NCBI GenBank assembly: GCA_030605305.1
Contig: JAUWIO010000060.1
Coordinates: 1-5,921 of the forward strand
Direction of reading: 5' to 3'
From: Actinomycetes bacterium
Lineage (GTDB): Bacteria; Actinomycetota; Aquicultoria; CAJVYJ01; JAUVQD01
DNA: 5,921 nucleotides
Positions 1 through 5,862 of the stretch are shown here, piece by piece; position 1 is the first letter of the stretch; each line of letters begins with the position of its first letter. The position numbers and the translations under genes were made by a program. Below the pieces are notes generated by a model, which saw nothing but the letters and a program-made list of their open reading frames with translations, was not told where the DNA came from and did not search any database.

Positions 1-90
1 CCTTGAGCGATCCGTCGCCGCACTGCTCCTCGTCGGCCGAGACGAGAATATCGCTGGCCCGGATCTCATTGGAGTCCGCGAGAACGAGGC
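1..90. other. Unassigned left edge, discontinuous with dapF
   Basis: This stretch precedes the first recognisable dapF codons but does not encode the expected DapF N-terminus. In the dapF frame there is a TGA at 4-6, and the following codons give an arginine-rich string (AIRRRTAPRRPRREYRW) with no ATG, GTG or TTG before 91. Two other frames are open and protein-like: the minus strand from about position 102 down to 1 (contains LADSNEIRASDILVSADEE), and plus frame 2 from position 2, which stays open to a stop near 122. I cannot name a family for either. It may be the end of a neighbouring gene, a rearrangement, or a chimeric contig end. Confidence 0.5.
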
Positions 91-903
91 TTGGGGAACG
101 ACTTCATCATCATTGAGAACATGAAGGGCGTTGTCGAGCTCACGCCTGGCGCGATCAAGTCGCTATGCGATCGCCACTTTGGTATAGGCGCTGATGGTCT
201 GATCTTAGTGAACGAGTCCGAGTCGGCTGATTACTTCATGAACTATTATAATGCCGACGGTTCGATCGCCGAGATGTGCGGGAATGGCATCAGGGTCTTT
301 GCGAAATATATATTCGACCACATCGAGCGGCGCACCGCTTTATCGCTAGAGACGAGGGCGGGAATAAAGAACGTCGAGTTGGCGGTCGAGGACGGGGCGG
401 TGGCCGCGATCACGGTCGATATGGGGCCCCCGGAGTTGGCGGCGGCGAAGATACCGCTCAAGACGGACTTAGAGCGCTTTATCGACGAGGGTTTGGATAT
501 CAAAGGCACGGAATATCGTCTGAGCGCGATATCCATGGGTAACCCGCACGCGGTCACGTTCGTCGATGACGTTGCTCAGGCGCCGGTTGCGAGCAGGGGG
601 GCGCTTCTTGAGAGCGCATCGCTCTTCCCGCAAAAAGCCAACATCGAGTTTGTCGAGATCAAGTCGGCGGACCATCTGAAAGTGCGCGTTTGGGAGCGTG
701 GCGTAGGGGAGACGCTCGCTTGTGGTACAGGTGCTTGCGCCGCCTTAGTGGCGGCCCACCTAAATGGATTGAGCGGCCGCTCCGCTCGGGTAGACTTGCC
801 CGGCGGCACGCTGTTTATCGAGTGGTCGTCAACTGATAATGTCATGATGACGGGACCGGCTGAAGAAGTGTTCACGGGTCAAATACAAGGAGAGATGGAT
901 TGA
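91..903 (+). CDS. dapF: Diaminopimelate epimerase DapF, 5' end incomplete or altered
   Basis: DapF interconverts LL- and meso-2,6-diaminopimelate in the cytoplasm, supplying meso-DAP for peptidoglycan and lysine. Both catalytic cysteines of this cofactor-independent epimerase are visible: C63 in EMCGNGIR and C211 in LACGTGAC. The substrate-binding GNDF motif is at residues 2-5, and GIGADGLI (31-38) and SMGNPHAV (148-155) are further family signatures. The C-terminus is complete. The protein has 270 residues, against roughly 275-285 usual, and the deficit is all N-terminal: members normally have about 8-11 residues of the type MxFxKMHGLG before NDF. Here only Gly-Leu-Gly remains in frame, and the first possible start is TTG 91, with no ribosome binding site in front. 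The true start is therefore doubtful and the gene may be broken at its 5' edge. It overlaps dapL by four bases. The function call is secure; the start is not. Confidence 0.93.
   Translation: MGNDFIIIENMKGVVELTPGAIKSLCDRHFGIGADGLILVNESESADYFMNYYNADGSIAEMCGNGIRVFAKYIFDHIERRTALSLETRAGIKNVELAVEDGAVAAITVDMGPPELAAAKIPLKTDLERFIDEGLDIKGTEYRLSAISMGNPHAVTFVDDVAQAPVASRGALLESASLFPQKANIEFVEIKSADHLKVRVWERGVGETLACGTGACAALVAAHLNGLSGRSARVDLPGGTLFIEWSSTDNVMMTGPAEEVFTGQIQGEMD
887..892 (+). promoter_or_regulatory. Ribosome binding site of dapL
   Basis: AAGGAG lies inside the last codons of dapF, seven bases before TTG 900. It supports the unusual TTG start of dapL. The nearby ATG at 895 is in another frame (that of dapF), so it does not compete as a dapL start. 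Confidence 0.8.
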
Positions 904-2057
904 AAAGCGCAACCAGAATCGCCAACCTACCGCCGTATCTATTCGCGGAGATCGACAGAAAGATAGCGGCCAAGAGAGCAGAGGGTGTTGATGTCATCAG
1001 TCTCGGCATCGGCGATCCGGTCGAGCCGACTCCCGCGCATATCATTGAGGCGATGAGTAAAGAGATCAATGATCCGGTGAATCATCGCTACCCCTCATAT
1101 TTCGGATTGCCGGAGTTCAGGGCGGCCATTTCCCGCTGGTACAAAAGGCGTTTTGATGTCGATCTAGATCCGGACACACAGGTTCTGCCGCTAGTCGGGT
1201 CAAAGGAAGGTATTGCGCATATCCATATCGCCTATGTCGATCCGGGCGATGTCGTATTAGTTCCGGACCCCGGCTATCCCGTCTATAACTCCGGCACGAT
1301 CCTGGCCGGGGGAGAGAGTCATTTCATGCCGCTGCTGGCCGAAAATAATTTTCTGCCGGACCTGGGCGCTATCCCGGCGGATGTGGCCGCGAAAGCCAAG
1401 CTGATGTTTTTGAATTACCCGAACAACCCGACTTCAGCAATAGTGGCAGAGGGCTTCTTCGCCGAGGTAGTCGCGTTCGCAAAGGAAAACGAGATCGTCG
1501 TGGCCCATGACTTTCCGTATTCTGAGATCACCTACGACGGTTACGAGGCCCCGAGCTTCCTGGCAACGCCGGGCGCTCTCGATGTAGGAGTCGAATTCCA
1601 CTCACTGTCTAAGACCTATAATATGACCGGCTGGCGCATCGGCTGGGTGGCCGGGAGCGAGGAAGTCATCGAGGCTGTGGGCCGGGTCAAATCCAACATC
1701 GACTCCGGAATATTCAACGCCATCCAGAAGGCGGGGATCGTGGCCCTAGAGGGGCCGCAGGACATCATCGACGACATGATCGTCATCTATGCCCGCCGAC
1801 GGGAACTGGTCATGTCGCTATTGGGAAAATTGGGGCTAAAGGCCCGTTCGCCGCAGGCGGCCATATATGTCTGGATCGAGGTCCCACAGGGTCATACTTC
1901 TGCCAGTTTCGCCCAGCTGATTCTAGATAAGGCCGGCGTCGTGGTTTCGCCCGGCTCGGCATACGGACCTGCTGGTGAAGGATATATCAGAATATCACTG
2001 ACGACCCCGGACGACCGTCTCAAAGAAGCCGTGGACCGGATAGCGGAGGCTATCTGA
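900..2057 (+). CDS. dapL: LL-diaminopimelate aminotransferase (PLP fold type I)
   Basis: DapL makes LL-diaminopimelate directly from tetrahydrodipicolinate and glutamate, bypassing the acylated (DapD/DapC/DapE) branch; DapF next door uses the product. The 385-residue length is normal for the family. The N-terminal signature [10 protein letters not shown] and IGDPVEPTP (37-45) are typical, as is [11 protein letters not shown] (98-108), a hallmark of the DapL clade over other class I aminotransferases. PLP-site residues are visible: NYPNNPTS (172-179), D204 and Y207 in AHDFPYSE, the Schiff-base lysine K238 in [15 protein letters not shown], and the carboxylate-binding arginine R364 in GYIRIS. 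The start is TTG 900, which shares TTGA with the dapF stop and has AAGGAG seven bases upstream, so translation is probably coupled to dapF. No frameshift or missing catalytic residue is seen. Other class I aminotransferases are the alternative, but the context and signatures favour DapL. Confidence 0.93.
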   Translation: MKSATRIANLPPYLFAEIDRKIAAKRAEGVDVISLGIGDPVEPTPAHIIEAMSKEINDPVNHRYPSYFGLPEFRAAISRWYKRRFDVDLDPDTQVLPLVGSKEGIAHIHIAYVDPGDVVLVPDPGYPVYNSGTILAGGESHFMPLLAENNFLPDLGAIPADVAAKAKLMFLNYPNNPTSAIVAEGFFAEVVAFAKENEIVVAHDFPYSEITYDGYEAPSFLATPGALDVGVEFHSLSKTYNMTGWRIGWVAGSEEVIEAVGRVKSNIDSGIFNAIQKAGIVALEGPQDIIDDMIVIYARRRELVMSLLGKLGLKARSPQAAIYVWIEVPQGHTSASFAQLILDKAGVVVSPGSAYGPAGEGYIRISLTTPDDRLKEAVDRIAEAI

Positions 2058-2091
2058 GACAAGGATAACGCCGCGAACGGTGCTTTTCAGA
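2058..2091 (+). repeat. 34-bp direct repeat, copy 1
   Basis: It begins immediately after the dapL stop codon (GACAAGGATAACGCC at its 5' end, GGTGCTTTTCAGA at its 3' end) and is identical over 34 bases to 2185-2218. It contains a small hairpin, CGCCG-CGAA-CGGTG (2069-2082). Its last part, TGCTTTTCAG (2081-2090), can pair with TTGAAAAGTA (2110-2119) over ten positions, including two G-T pairs. It is noncoding as far as I can see. Confidence 0.9.
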
Positions 2092-2155
2092 GCAATGACC
2101 ATAGAGCGGTTGAAAAGTATCGGACGCCAGGCAGACGCAGTTCCTGAGTAAGTGA

Positions 2156-2172
2156 GCGTACATCAAGTACGC
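2156..2172. other. Perfect 6-bp hairpin between the direct repeats
   Basis: GCGTAC (2156-2161) and GTACGC (2167-2172) are perfectly complementary around the loop ATCAA. There is no run of T on either side, so it does not look like a standard intrinsic terminator for dapL or, on the other strand, for lexA. It may be part of a larger structured element spanning 2058-2218. Confidence 0.5.
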
Positions 2173-2184
2173 GACCGCGCGAAG

Positions 2185-2218
2185 GACAAGGATAACGCCG
2201 CGAACGGTGCTTTTCAGA
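2185..2218 (+). repeat. 34-bp direct repeat, copy 2
   Basis: A perfect second copy of 2058-2091, offset by 127 bases. It ends five bases before the lexA stop codon, so the two copies and the 93 bases between them fill the whole dapL-lexA gap. No insertion-sequence gene or terminal inverted repeat accompanies them. The internal CGCCG-CGAA-CGGTG hairpin recurs at 2196-2209. Confidence 0.9.
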
Positions 2219-2222
2219 CGCT

Positions 2223-2831
2223 CTAGAGTTGGCGGAGAAGGCCGACGACCTTGCCTAGGACGGCTATATCATCGGCAACAATCGGAGCATACGCCGCGTT
2301 GGCCGGATCGAGCTGGATATGGCCGTTTTCGCGCCGCAGACGCTTCACGGTCGCTTCGCCGTCGATCATTGCCACTACCGTCTCACCGCTGTCGGCGGTT
2401 TGTTGACGACGGACCATGACGATATCACCGTCGAAGATGCCATCGTCTATCATGCTGTCGCCTTTGACTCTCAGCGCGAACGTGGGCTCGGAGCCGATAC
2501 CGGCCGGCCAGGAGAGTCTGTCTTCAATATTCTCCTCGGCCAAGATGGGCTGTCCGGCGGCCACTTGCCCCAACAGAGGCACGTTGACCGACCGGTCGTC
2601 GGAGGAAGGGCGGCGGCGCTCGGCCAATAACAGGGCCCGGGGTTTGCTAGGGTCGCGCTTGATATAACCTTTGCGCTCAAGAGCTGACAAATGCGAATGC
2701 ACGGTCGAGCTGGAAGAAAGGCCGATGGCCGCACCGATCTCTCGAACGCTCGGTGGATAACCCTTCATGTCGACCTCGGAGACGATAAAATCGAGTATCT
2801 GCTGCTGTCTGCCGGTCAGGCCTTCCGCCAT
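2223..2831 (-). CDS. lexA: LexA, SOS transcriptional repressor
   Basis: LexA represses DNA-damage genes and cleaves itself when stimulated by RecA-ssDNA. From the chosen ATG it has 202 residues, a usual length. The N-terminal winged-helix domain (about 1-68) starts LTGRQQQILDFI, and PSVREIGAAIGLSSSSTVHSHL covers the helix-turn-helix. The C-terminal S24 peptidase domain has the cleavage site Ala-Gly in QVAAGQP (A92-G93), the catalytic serine S126 in KGDSMID and the general-base lysine K163 in GEATVKRL. GTG at 2837, two codons upstream, is also in frame, but its first base is part of the AAGGAG ribosome binding site, so ATG 2831 is preferred. lexA is convergent with dapL. Just upstream lie a LexA-type operator and promoter-like boxes, which suggests autoregulation. 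Confidence 0.97.
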   Translation of the reverse strand: MAEGLTGRQQQILDFIVSEVDMKGYPPSVREIGAAIGLSSSSTVHSHLSALERKGYIKRDPSKPRALLLAERRRPSSDDRSVNVPLLGQVAAGQPILAEENIEDRLSWPAGIGSEPTFALRVKGDSMIDDGIFDGDIVMVRRQQTADSGETVVAMIDGEATVKRLRRENGHIQLDPANAAYAPIVADDIAVLGKVVGLLRQL

Positions 2832-2836
2832 AGCCA

Positions 2837-2842
2837 CTCCTT
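2837..2842 (-). promoter_or_regulatory. Ribosome binding site of lexA (decides the start)
   Basis: On the minus strand AAGGAG is followed by TGGCT and then ATG 2831, a five-base spacing. The alternative GTG start at 2837 would begin on the last base of this site, which argues for the ATG. Confidence 0.75.
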
Positions 2843-2885
2843 ATCGCCACATGGTTACTGAAGCAGGTATACCATAGCGAAAATG

Positions 2886-2912
2886 ATTATGCAAACATGC
2901 GTTCGTTATCAA
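2886..2912 (-). promoter_or_regulatory. Possible lexA promoter overlapping the upstream gene's stop
   Basis: Read on the minus strand, TTGATA (2912-2907, five of six matches to TTGACA) and CATAAT (2891-2886, five of six to TATAAT) are separated by a short 15-base spacer that contains the LexA box. A second candidate is TTGCAT, 17 bases, TATACC, ending near 2868. Neither is ideal, so the assignment is tentative. A lexA promoter is expected here, because only 55 bases separate the lexA ATG from the upstream stop codon. Confidence 0.4.
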
Positions 2913-5106
2913 CGTGTTTCACCGAGGCGTCCGCAGGATCCGCCACGCGCTCCACGGACAGATAGAGGTAGAGAAGGGCTGCTAAAGCGTAGAAGAGGAT
3001 GATAAGCAGGGGTTCGATGCCCGTATCGTTGATGAGAAAGGCAATAACAGCGCCGGCGATTATCCCGGGCAAGACACGTTTGAATATCGGGAAGTCGCCC
3101 AGGGACGCGGACAGCTCCTTGCGTATATCAAAAACGAGAGACCCAAGGACCGATAAGAAGAGTAGGCCACCTCTTGATATCAGCACAAAAAACGCCTCTT
3201 CCAAGTTCTTGCTTAGCTTCGTCGTGATGAGATTCAAGGCAAAAGCGGGGGCATTGCTGACCCATGAAAGAGAGCGGGCAACGTGCGATTGGGCCCCCGG
3301 TAACTGAAGCACATCATAAATGACGCTCAAGACGACCATAGCGGCGGCAAAAGCGCCGGCCAATACGGAAAGGCGCCCCCGTCCTTCCGGGCTGTCGCCG
3401 ACTATCAGCGCAAAGACAAATGGAAGAGACACTCCGAGCATCACCAGGGCTCCGAAGTTGGCCCCAAAACGAGCTGAGCCGGCTACCATCAGCACAGTAA
3501 AGAAAACTATAGCGATAAGCGGTTTTGCGGCCCGACTGCGCAACCAAGCCGGGCGTATCTGGCCCAGGAAGACGATGAATAGCACCGTGAAGACGAAGAG
3601 AAACCCGAGGAATTGGTTTCCGATCCCATAGTATCTGCCGCCGCTGAGCAGAGAGTTTCCCAGCAGGGACCGGGTTAAAAGCGTTTCACCGGTGAGCAGG
3701 TCGAGCACGATACCCCCGGCGGTGATACCGAGGACGAGCAGCATCGGCTTTGAGCTATCGCCAAAGAGGAAGACAAGCGGGACTGCTAGGGCGATGACCA
3801 GCGCCACCAGCGCCAATGTCACGAGGAGGCTGGGCGCTCCCCACAGCAGCGGCAGACTCATCGCCGGAGGCACTAAGAACAAAGAAAGTAAGAGCGTCCG
3901 CAGTAAGCGCCTCTGTCGAGCTCTACCAGTTAGGATCAAGACGCAGACCGTGAAAAAGACCAGGACCGCATAGGCGATGACCATGGTGATCGCGGCGATG
4001 TTGTATGAGTCATGGGCGATCGCCCCGTCGGCAGTGGCCTGGAGCGCTTTCAGTTTTGATTTTGAATAAGCGGTCGAGCCGACTGGTTGACCGCGAAGAT
4101 CTCCCCTGGCGTCGACTCCTAGATGTTCGAGCACCGTCGGCGCCAAGTCGATGCCACTTATGGTCCCCGTCCTTCTGGTCGTGCCGCTTGTCAGCAGCCC
4201 GCTATGGTCCGGACCCCTAAGAGCTATCGGGCTGAGCGGCTCACCTGTGGAGATCAAATTACCTTTAAGGCCGTAGTCCGGCGCCGCATCATCGAACGGC
4301 ATCAAAACTATCAGCAGGTCAGTCGGGGAGACCTGTTCGAGCAGTGTGCCTGCGACCTGGTCAGCGCGGGCCACCGCTTCATCCCGAGATCTCGCCCGTT
4401 CGGCGGACCCCGAATCCACGGGATTCAGGCGCAACAGGTCGCCAAAGGCGGCTACGGTCAGGGCGCTGTCCCGATAGATCTCGCCGGTCAAGCGGGTGAA
4501 TTCGTCAACGTCGGTGTCGCGCGCGGTTTCTACGCCGGTCGGCACACCATCGAGAAGAAGCAGGCGGTCTAAGCGACCCTTTTCATCGATAACCACGTTC
4601 AGGAAATCTGAGCTGCTCGAAGACCCGATAGCGGCAGTCTTCAGGCCACGCTCGCGTAGCGCCGTGCCCAAGGCGCCGAAAGAAGCGCGGGCGCCATGTT
4701 CTGTATTTATATCCCTAATAGTGCGGGCGCGGGCGCCGCGCCGTGGATCGGACGCCGTCAGCGGCCCAAGAAGCCGTGGAGCGTTGCGAAGCTCTCCTTC
4801 CAGCCCGGCGCCGGGCGCTCCGGCGCCCAAGGTCGCGTAAAAAGCGGACGGTACATTTTCATAGTTGAAAGCTTTGCGCAGAGCTACCAGACCGGAAGCG
4901 TCTTGCTCGAACAGGTCGTACAGATTGGGGGTGTCGCTCGGCGAAATCTCATCGAGTCGAAGTCCTTCGAGAAGGAGGATGACCGCGCGGGGTTGTTGTT
5001 CAGCGCTCGGCGCCGCAAGCGCCGGAAGAACGGAGAACGCCCCAAGCAAGGCCAGGGTAGCGATGAGTGTTGCGACATGCACGCGTCTTGATGAAATAAC
5101 AGACAT
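2887..5106 (-). CDS. Uncharacterised membrane protein with alkaline-phosphatase-superfamily-like ectodomain
   Basis: The 739-residue protein has three parts. A signal or anchor segment is at about 9-32 (after SSRR, ending ALAAPS). An extracytoplasmic domain at about 38-345 opens VILLLEGLRLDEIS with TPNLYDLF, then has VPSAFYATLGAG (86-96) and LLTSGTTRRTG before SGIDLAPTVLEHLGV (317-331); this order resembles the alkaline phosphatase/sulfatase/phosphodiesterase superfamily. About eleven hydrophobic segments follow between 368 and 717, with conspicuous loops GGRYYGIGNQFLG (489-501), ARFGANFGA (545-553) and NDTGIEPL (693-700). The usual first metal-ligand Asp is Glu47, and no SDHG-type motif is seen (the region reads LIVLMPFDDAAPD), so catalysis is uncertain. 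Ectodomain-then-membrane order recalls GPI ethanolamine-phosphate transferases in outline. No convincing ribosome binding site precedes ATG 5106; it was chosen because it gives a complete signal segment. The gene is divergent from rpe and upstream of lexA. A role in the cell envelope is inference. Confidence 0.8.
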   Translation of the reverse strand: MSVISSRRVHVATLIATLALLGAFSVLPALAAPSAEQQPRAVILLLEGLRLDEISPSDTPNLYDLFEQDASGLVALRKAFNYENVPSAFYATLGAGAPGAGLEGELRNAPRLLGPLTASDPRRGARARTIRDINTEHGARASFGALGTALRERGLKTAAIGSSSSSDFLNVVIDEKGRLDRLLLLDGVPTGVETARDTDVDEFTRLTGEIYRDSALTVAAFGDLLRLNPVDSGSAERARSRDEAVARADQVAGTLLEQVSPTDLLIVLMPFDDAAPDYGLKGNLISTGEPLSPIALRGPDHSGLLTSGTTRRTGTISGIDLAPTVLEHLGVDARGDLRGQPVGSTAYSKSKLKALQATADGAIAHDSYNIAAITMVIAYAVLVFFTVCVLILTGRARQRRLLRTLLLSLFLVPPAMSLPLLWGAPSLLVTLALVALVIALAVPLVFLFGDSSKPMLLVLGITAGGIVLDLLTGETLLTRSLLGNSLLSGGRYYGIGNQFLGFLFVFTVLFIVFLGQIRPAWLRSRAAKPLIAIVFFTVLMVAGSARFGANFGALVMLGVSLPFVFALIVGDSPEGRGRLSVLAGAFAAAMVVLSVIYDVLQLPGAQSHVARSLSWVSNAPAFALNLITTKLSKNLEEAFFVLISRGGLLFLSVLGSLVFDIRKELSASLGDFPIFKRVLPGIIAGAVIAFLINDTGIEPLLIILFYALAALLYLYLSVERVADPADASVKHVDNERMFA
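2892..2905 (-). promoter_or_regulatory. Candidate LexA operator (SOS box) of lexA
   Basis: The minus strand reads CGAACGCATGTTTG, which matches the Gram-positive/actinobacterial LexA box CGAACRNRYGTTYG-type consensus at all but about one core position (GAAC-4-GTTT instead of GAAC-4-GTTC). It lies about 60 bases before the lexA start, between possible -35 and -10 boxes, a typical place for LexA autorepression. It also encodes the final codons (Glu-Arg-Met-Phe) of the upstream membrane protein. Confidence 0.65.
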
Positions 5107-5115
5107 CTGGCCGCT

Positions 5116-5129
5116 ATTTTAGCACTATA
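5116..5129 (-). promoter_or_regulatory. Possible -10 elements of the membrane-protein gene
   Basis: On the minus strand TATAGT (5129-5124) and TAAAAT (5121-5116) each match TATAAT at five of six bases. They lie only 10-23 bases before ATG 5106, which would give a very short or absent leader. I see no good -35 box, so this is weak. Confidence 0.25.
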
Positions 5130-5137
5130 AGCGTTGC

Positions 5138-5166
5138 TTGTGCCGACAGAAACCGGGTGCTAAACT
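5138..5166 (+). promoter_or_regulatory. Possible rpe promoter
   Basis: TTGTGC (5138-5143) and TAAACT (5161-5166) are spaced by 17 bases in the 94-base divergent gap. Only three and four of six consensus bases match, so support rests mainly on spacing and position. Transcription would start around 5172, within or near the leader hairpin. Confidence 0.25.
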
Positions 5167-5167
5167 T

Positions 5168-5183
5168 GTTCGAGTCCACGAAC
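5168..5183 (+). other. Inverted repeat in the rpe leader
   Basis: GTTCG (5168-5172) and CGAAC (5179-5183) form a perfect five-base stem around AGTCCA, ending one base before the GGAGGT ribosome binding site of rpe. It could be a small hairpin in the mRNA or an operator, or chance. Confidence 0.35.
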
Positions 5184-5184
5184 T

Positions 5185-5190
5185 GGAGGT
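5185..5190 (+). promoter_or_regulatory. Ribosome binding site of rpe (decides the start)
   Basis: GGAGGT lies ten bases before ATG 5201. It supports that ATG over the in-frame TTG at 5138, which would add 21 residues not found at the start of this family. Confidence 0.75.
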
Positions 5191-5200
5191 CCGAAAGTCC

Positions 5201-5851
5201 ATGCCGCGCCTGGCCCCATCTATCCTCTCAGCGGATTTCGGTCGATTGGCACAAGACCTGCAAATGATCGAAGCCGCCGGAGCCCAAGTAGTCCATGTAG
5301 ATGTGATGGACGGGCATTTTGTGCCCAATATAACCATCGGTCCGGTCGGTGCTCAGGCTGTTAGCCACAACTCCGCCCTGCCGCTCGACGTCCATCTGAT
5401 GATCAGCGACCCCGAGAAATATCTAGATGCCTTCATCGCGGCCGGGGCTGCTTGGTTGACGTTCCATATAGAAGCGACCGACCACGCCCACCGGCTGGCC
5501 GAGCACATCAAGGGTGCCGGGGTCAGAGCAGGCGTATCGATCAATCCAGGTACTCCGGTCAGCTCGCTGGAAGCCATCCTTAAATATGTCGACTACGTGC
5601 TGGTGATGACCGTCAACCCCGGTTTTGGCGGGCAAAGTTTCATCGACGGCTCGCTGGAGAAGATAGCGGCTGTGCGCGACTTGATCGAGATTGTTAATCC
5701 GGCCGTGGAGATCGAGGTCGATGGAGGGATCACCACCTCCAATGCCGCTGAAGTCCTGGCTGCCGGGGCTGATACGCTTGTAGCCGGTTCAGCCGTCTTC
5801 GGGGCAGACGATCCCGCCGGCGCGGTTCGCGAGTTTCTCGACCTCTTCTAG
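5201..5851 (+). CDS. rpe: Ribulose-phosphate 3-epimerase
   Basis: Rpe interconverts D-ribulose 5-phosphate and D-xylulose 5-phosphate in the cytoplasmic pentose phosphate pathway, using a divalent metal in a TIM barrel. The 216-residue product is of standard length and starts with the family signature LAPSILSADF. The expected active-site residues are present: S8, the metal ligands H32 and D34 in VHVDVMDGHFVPN, H65 in PLDVHLMI and D174 in IEVDGGI, with D34 and D174 as the acid-base pair. VNPGFGGQSF (138-147) is the phosphate-side loop motif, and AGSAVFG (195-201) closes the phosphate site. ATG 5201 follows GGAGGT, giving the normal N-terminus. rpe is divergent from the membrane-protein gene. 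In many Gram-positive genomes riboflavin genes or rsgA/pknB neighbours accompany it, but none is complete here. No oddity is seen in the coding sequence. Confidence 0.96.
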   Translation: MPRLAPSILSADFGRLAQDLQMIEAAGAQVVHVDVMDGHFVPNITIGPVGAQAVSHNSALPLDVHLMISDPEKYLDAFIAAGAAWLTFHIEATDHAHRLAEHIKGAGVRAGVSINPGTPVSSLEAILKYVDYVLVMTVNPGFGGQSFIDGSLEKIAAVRDLIEIVNPAVEIEVDGGITTSNAAEVLAAGADTLVAGSAVFGADDPAGAVREFLDLF

Positions 5852-5862
5852 AGACGCCCATT

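Noticed and set aside
2058..2218. CRISPR array or insertion sequence
   Set aside because: Only two repeats with a 93-base spacer, no cas genes, no transposase and no terminal inverted repeats.
2866..2873. Short palindrome GGTATACC before lexA
   Set aside because: Eight bases is within chance expectation, and it may just be part of a -10-like sequence.
4123..4572. Long plus-strand open frame (149 codons) opposite the membrane-protein gene
   Set aside because: It is antisense to a gene with clear domain and membrane structure, has no ribosome binding site, and its product resembles no protein I recognise. It is a by-product of the GC-rich opposite strand.
4696..5091. Plus-strand open frame of 131 codons over the 5' end of the membrane-protein gene
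   Set aside because: Arginine-rich antisense product without family features. The minus strand encodes a convincing signal segment and AP-like domain over the same bases.
5161..5172. Possible second LexA box (AAACTTGTTC) before rpe
   Set aside because: The half-sites are separated by two bases instead of four, so it does not fit the LexA operator.
5164..5183. Resemblance to a tRNA T-arm (GTTCGAGTCC) upstream of rpe
   Set aside because: The flanking bases do not form a five-pair T-stem around a seven-base loop, and no acceptor, anticodon arm or CCA end is found nearby.
5138..5200. In-frame TTG extension of rpe by 21 codons
   Set aside because: The family starts at or near MPRLAPSILSADF, and GGAGGT precedes ATG 5201. 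The extension would cover the promoter and leader region.
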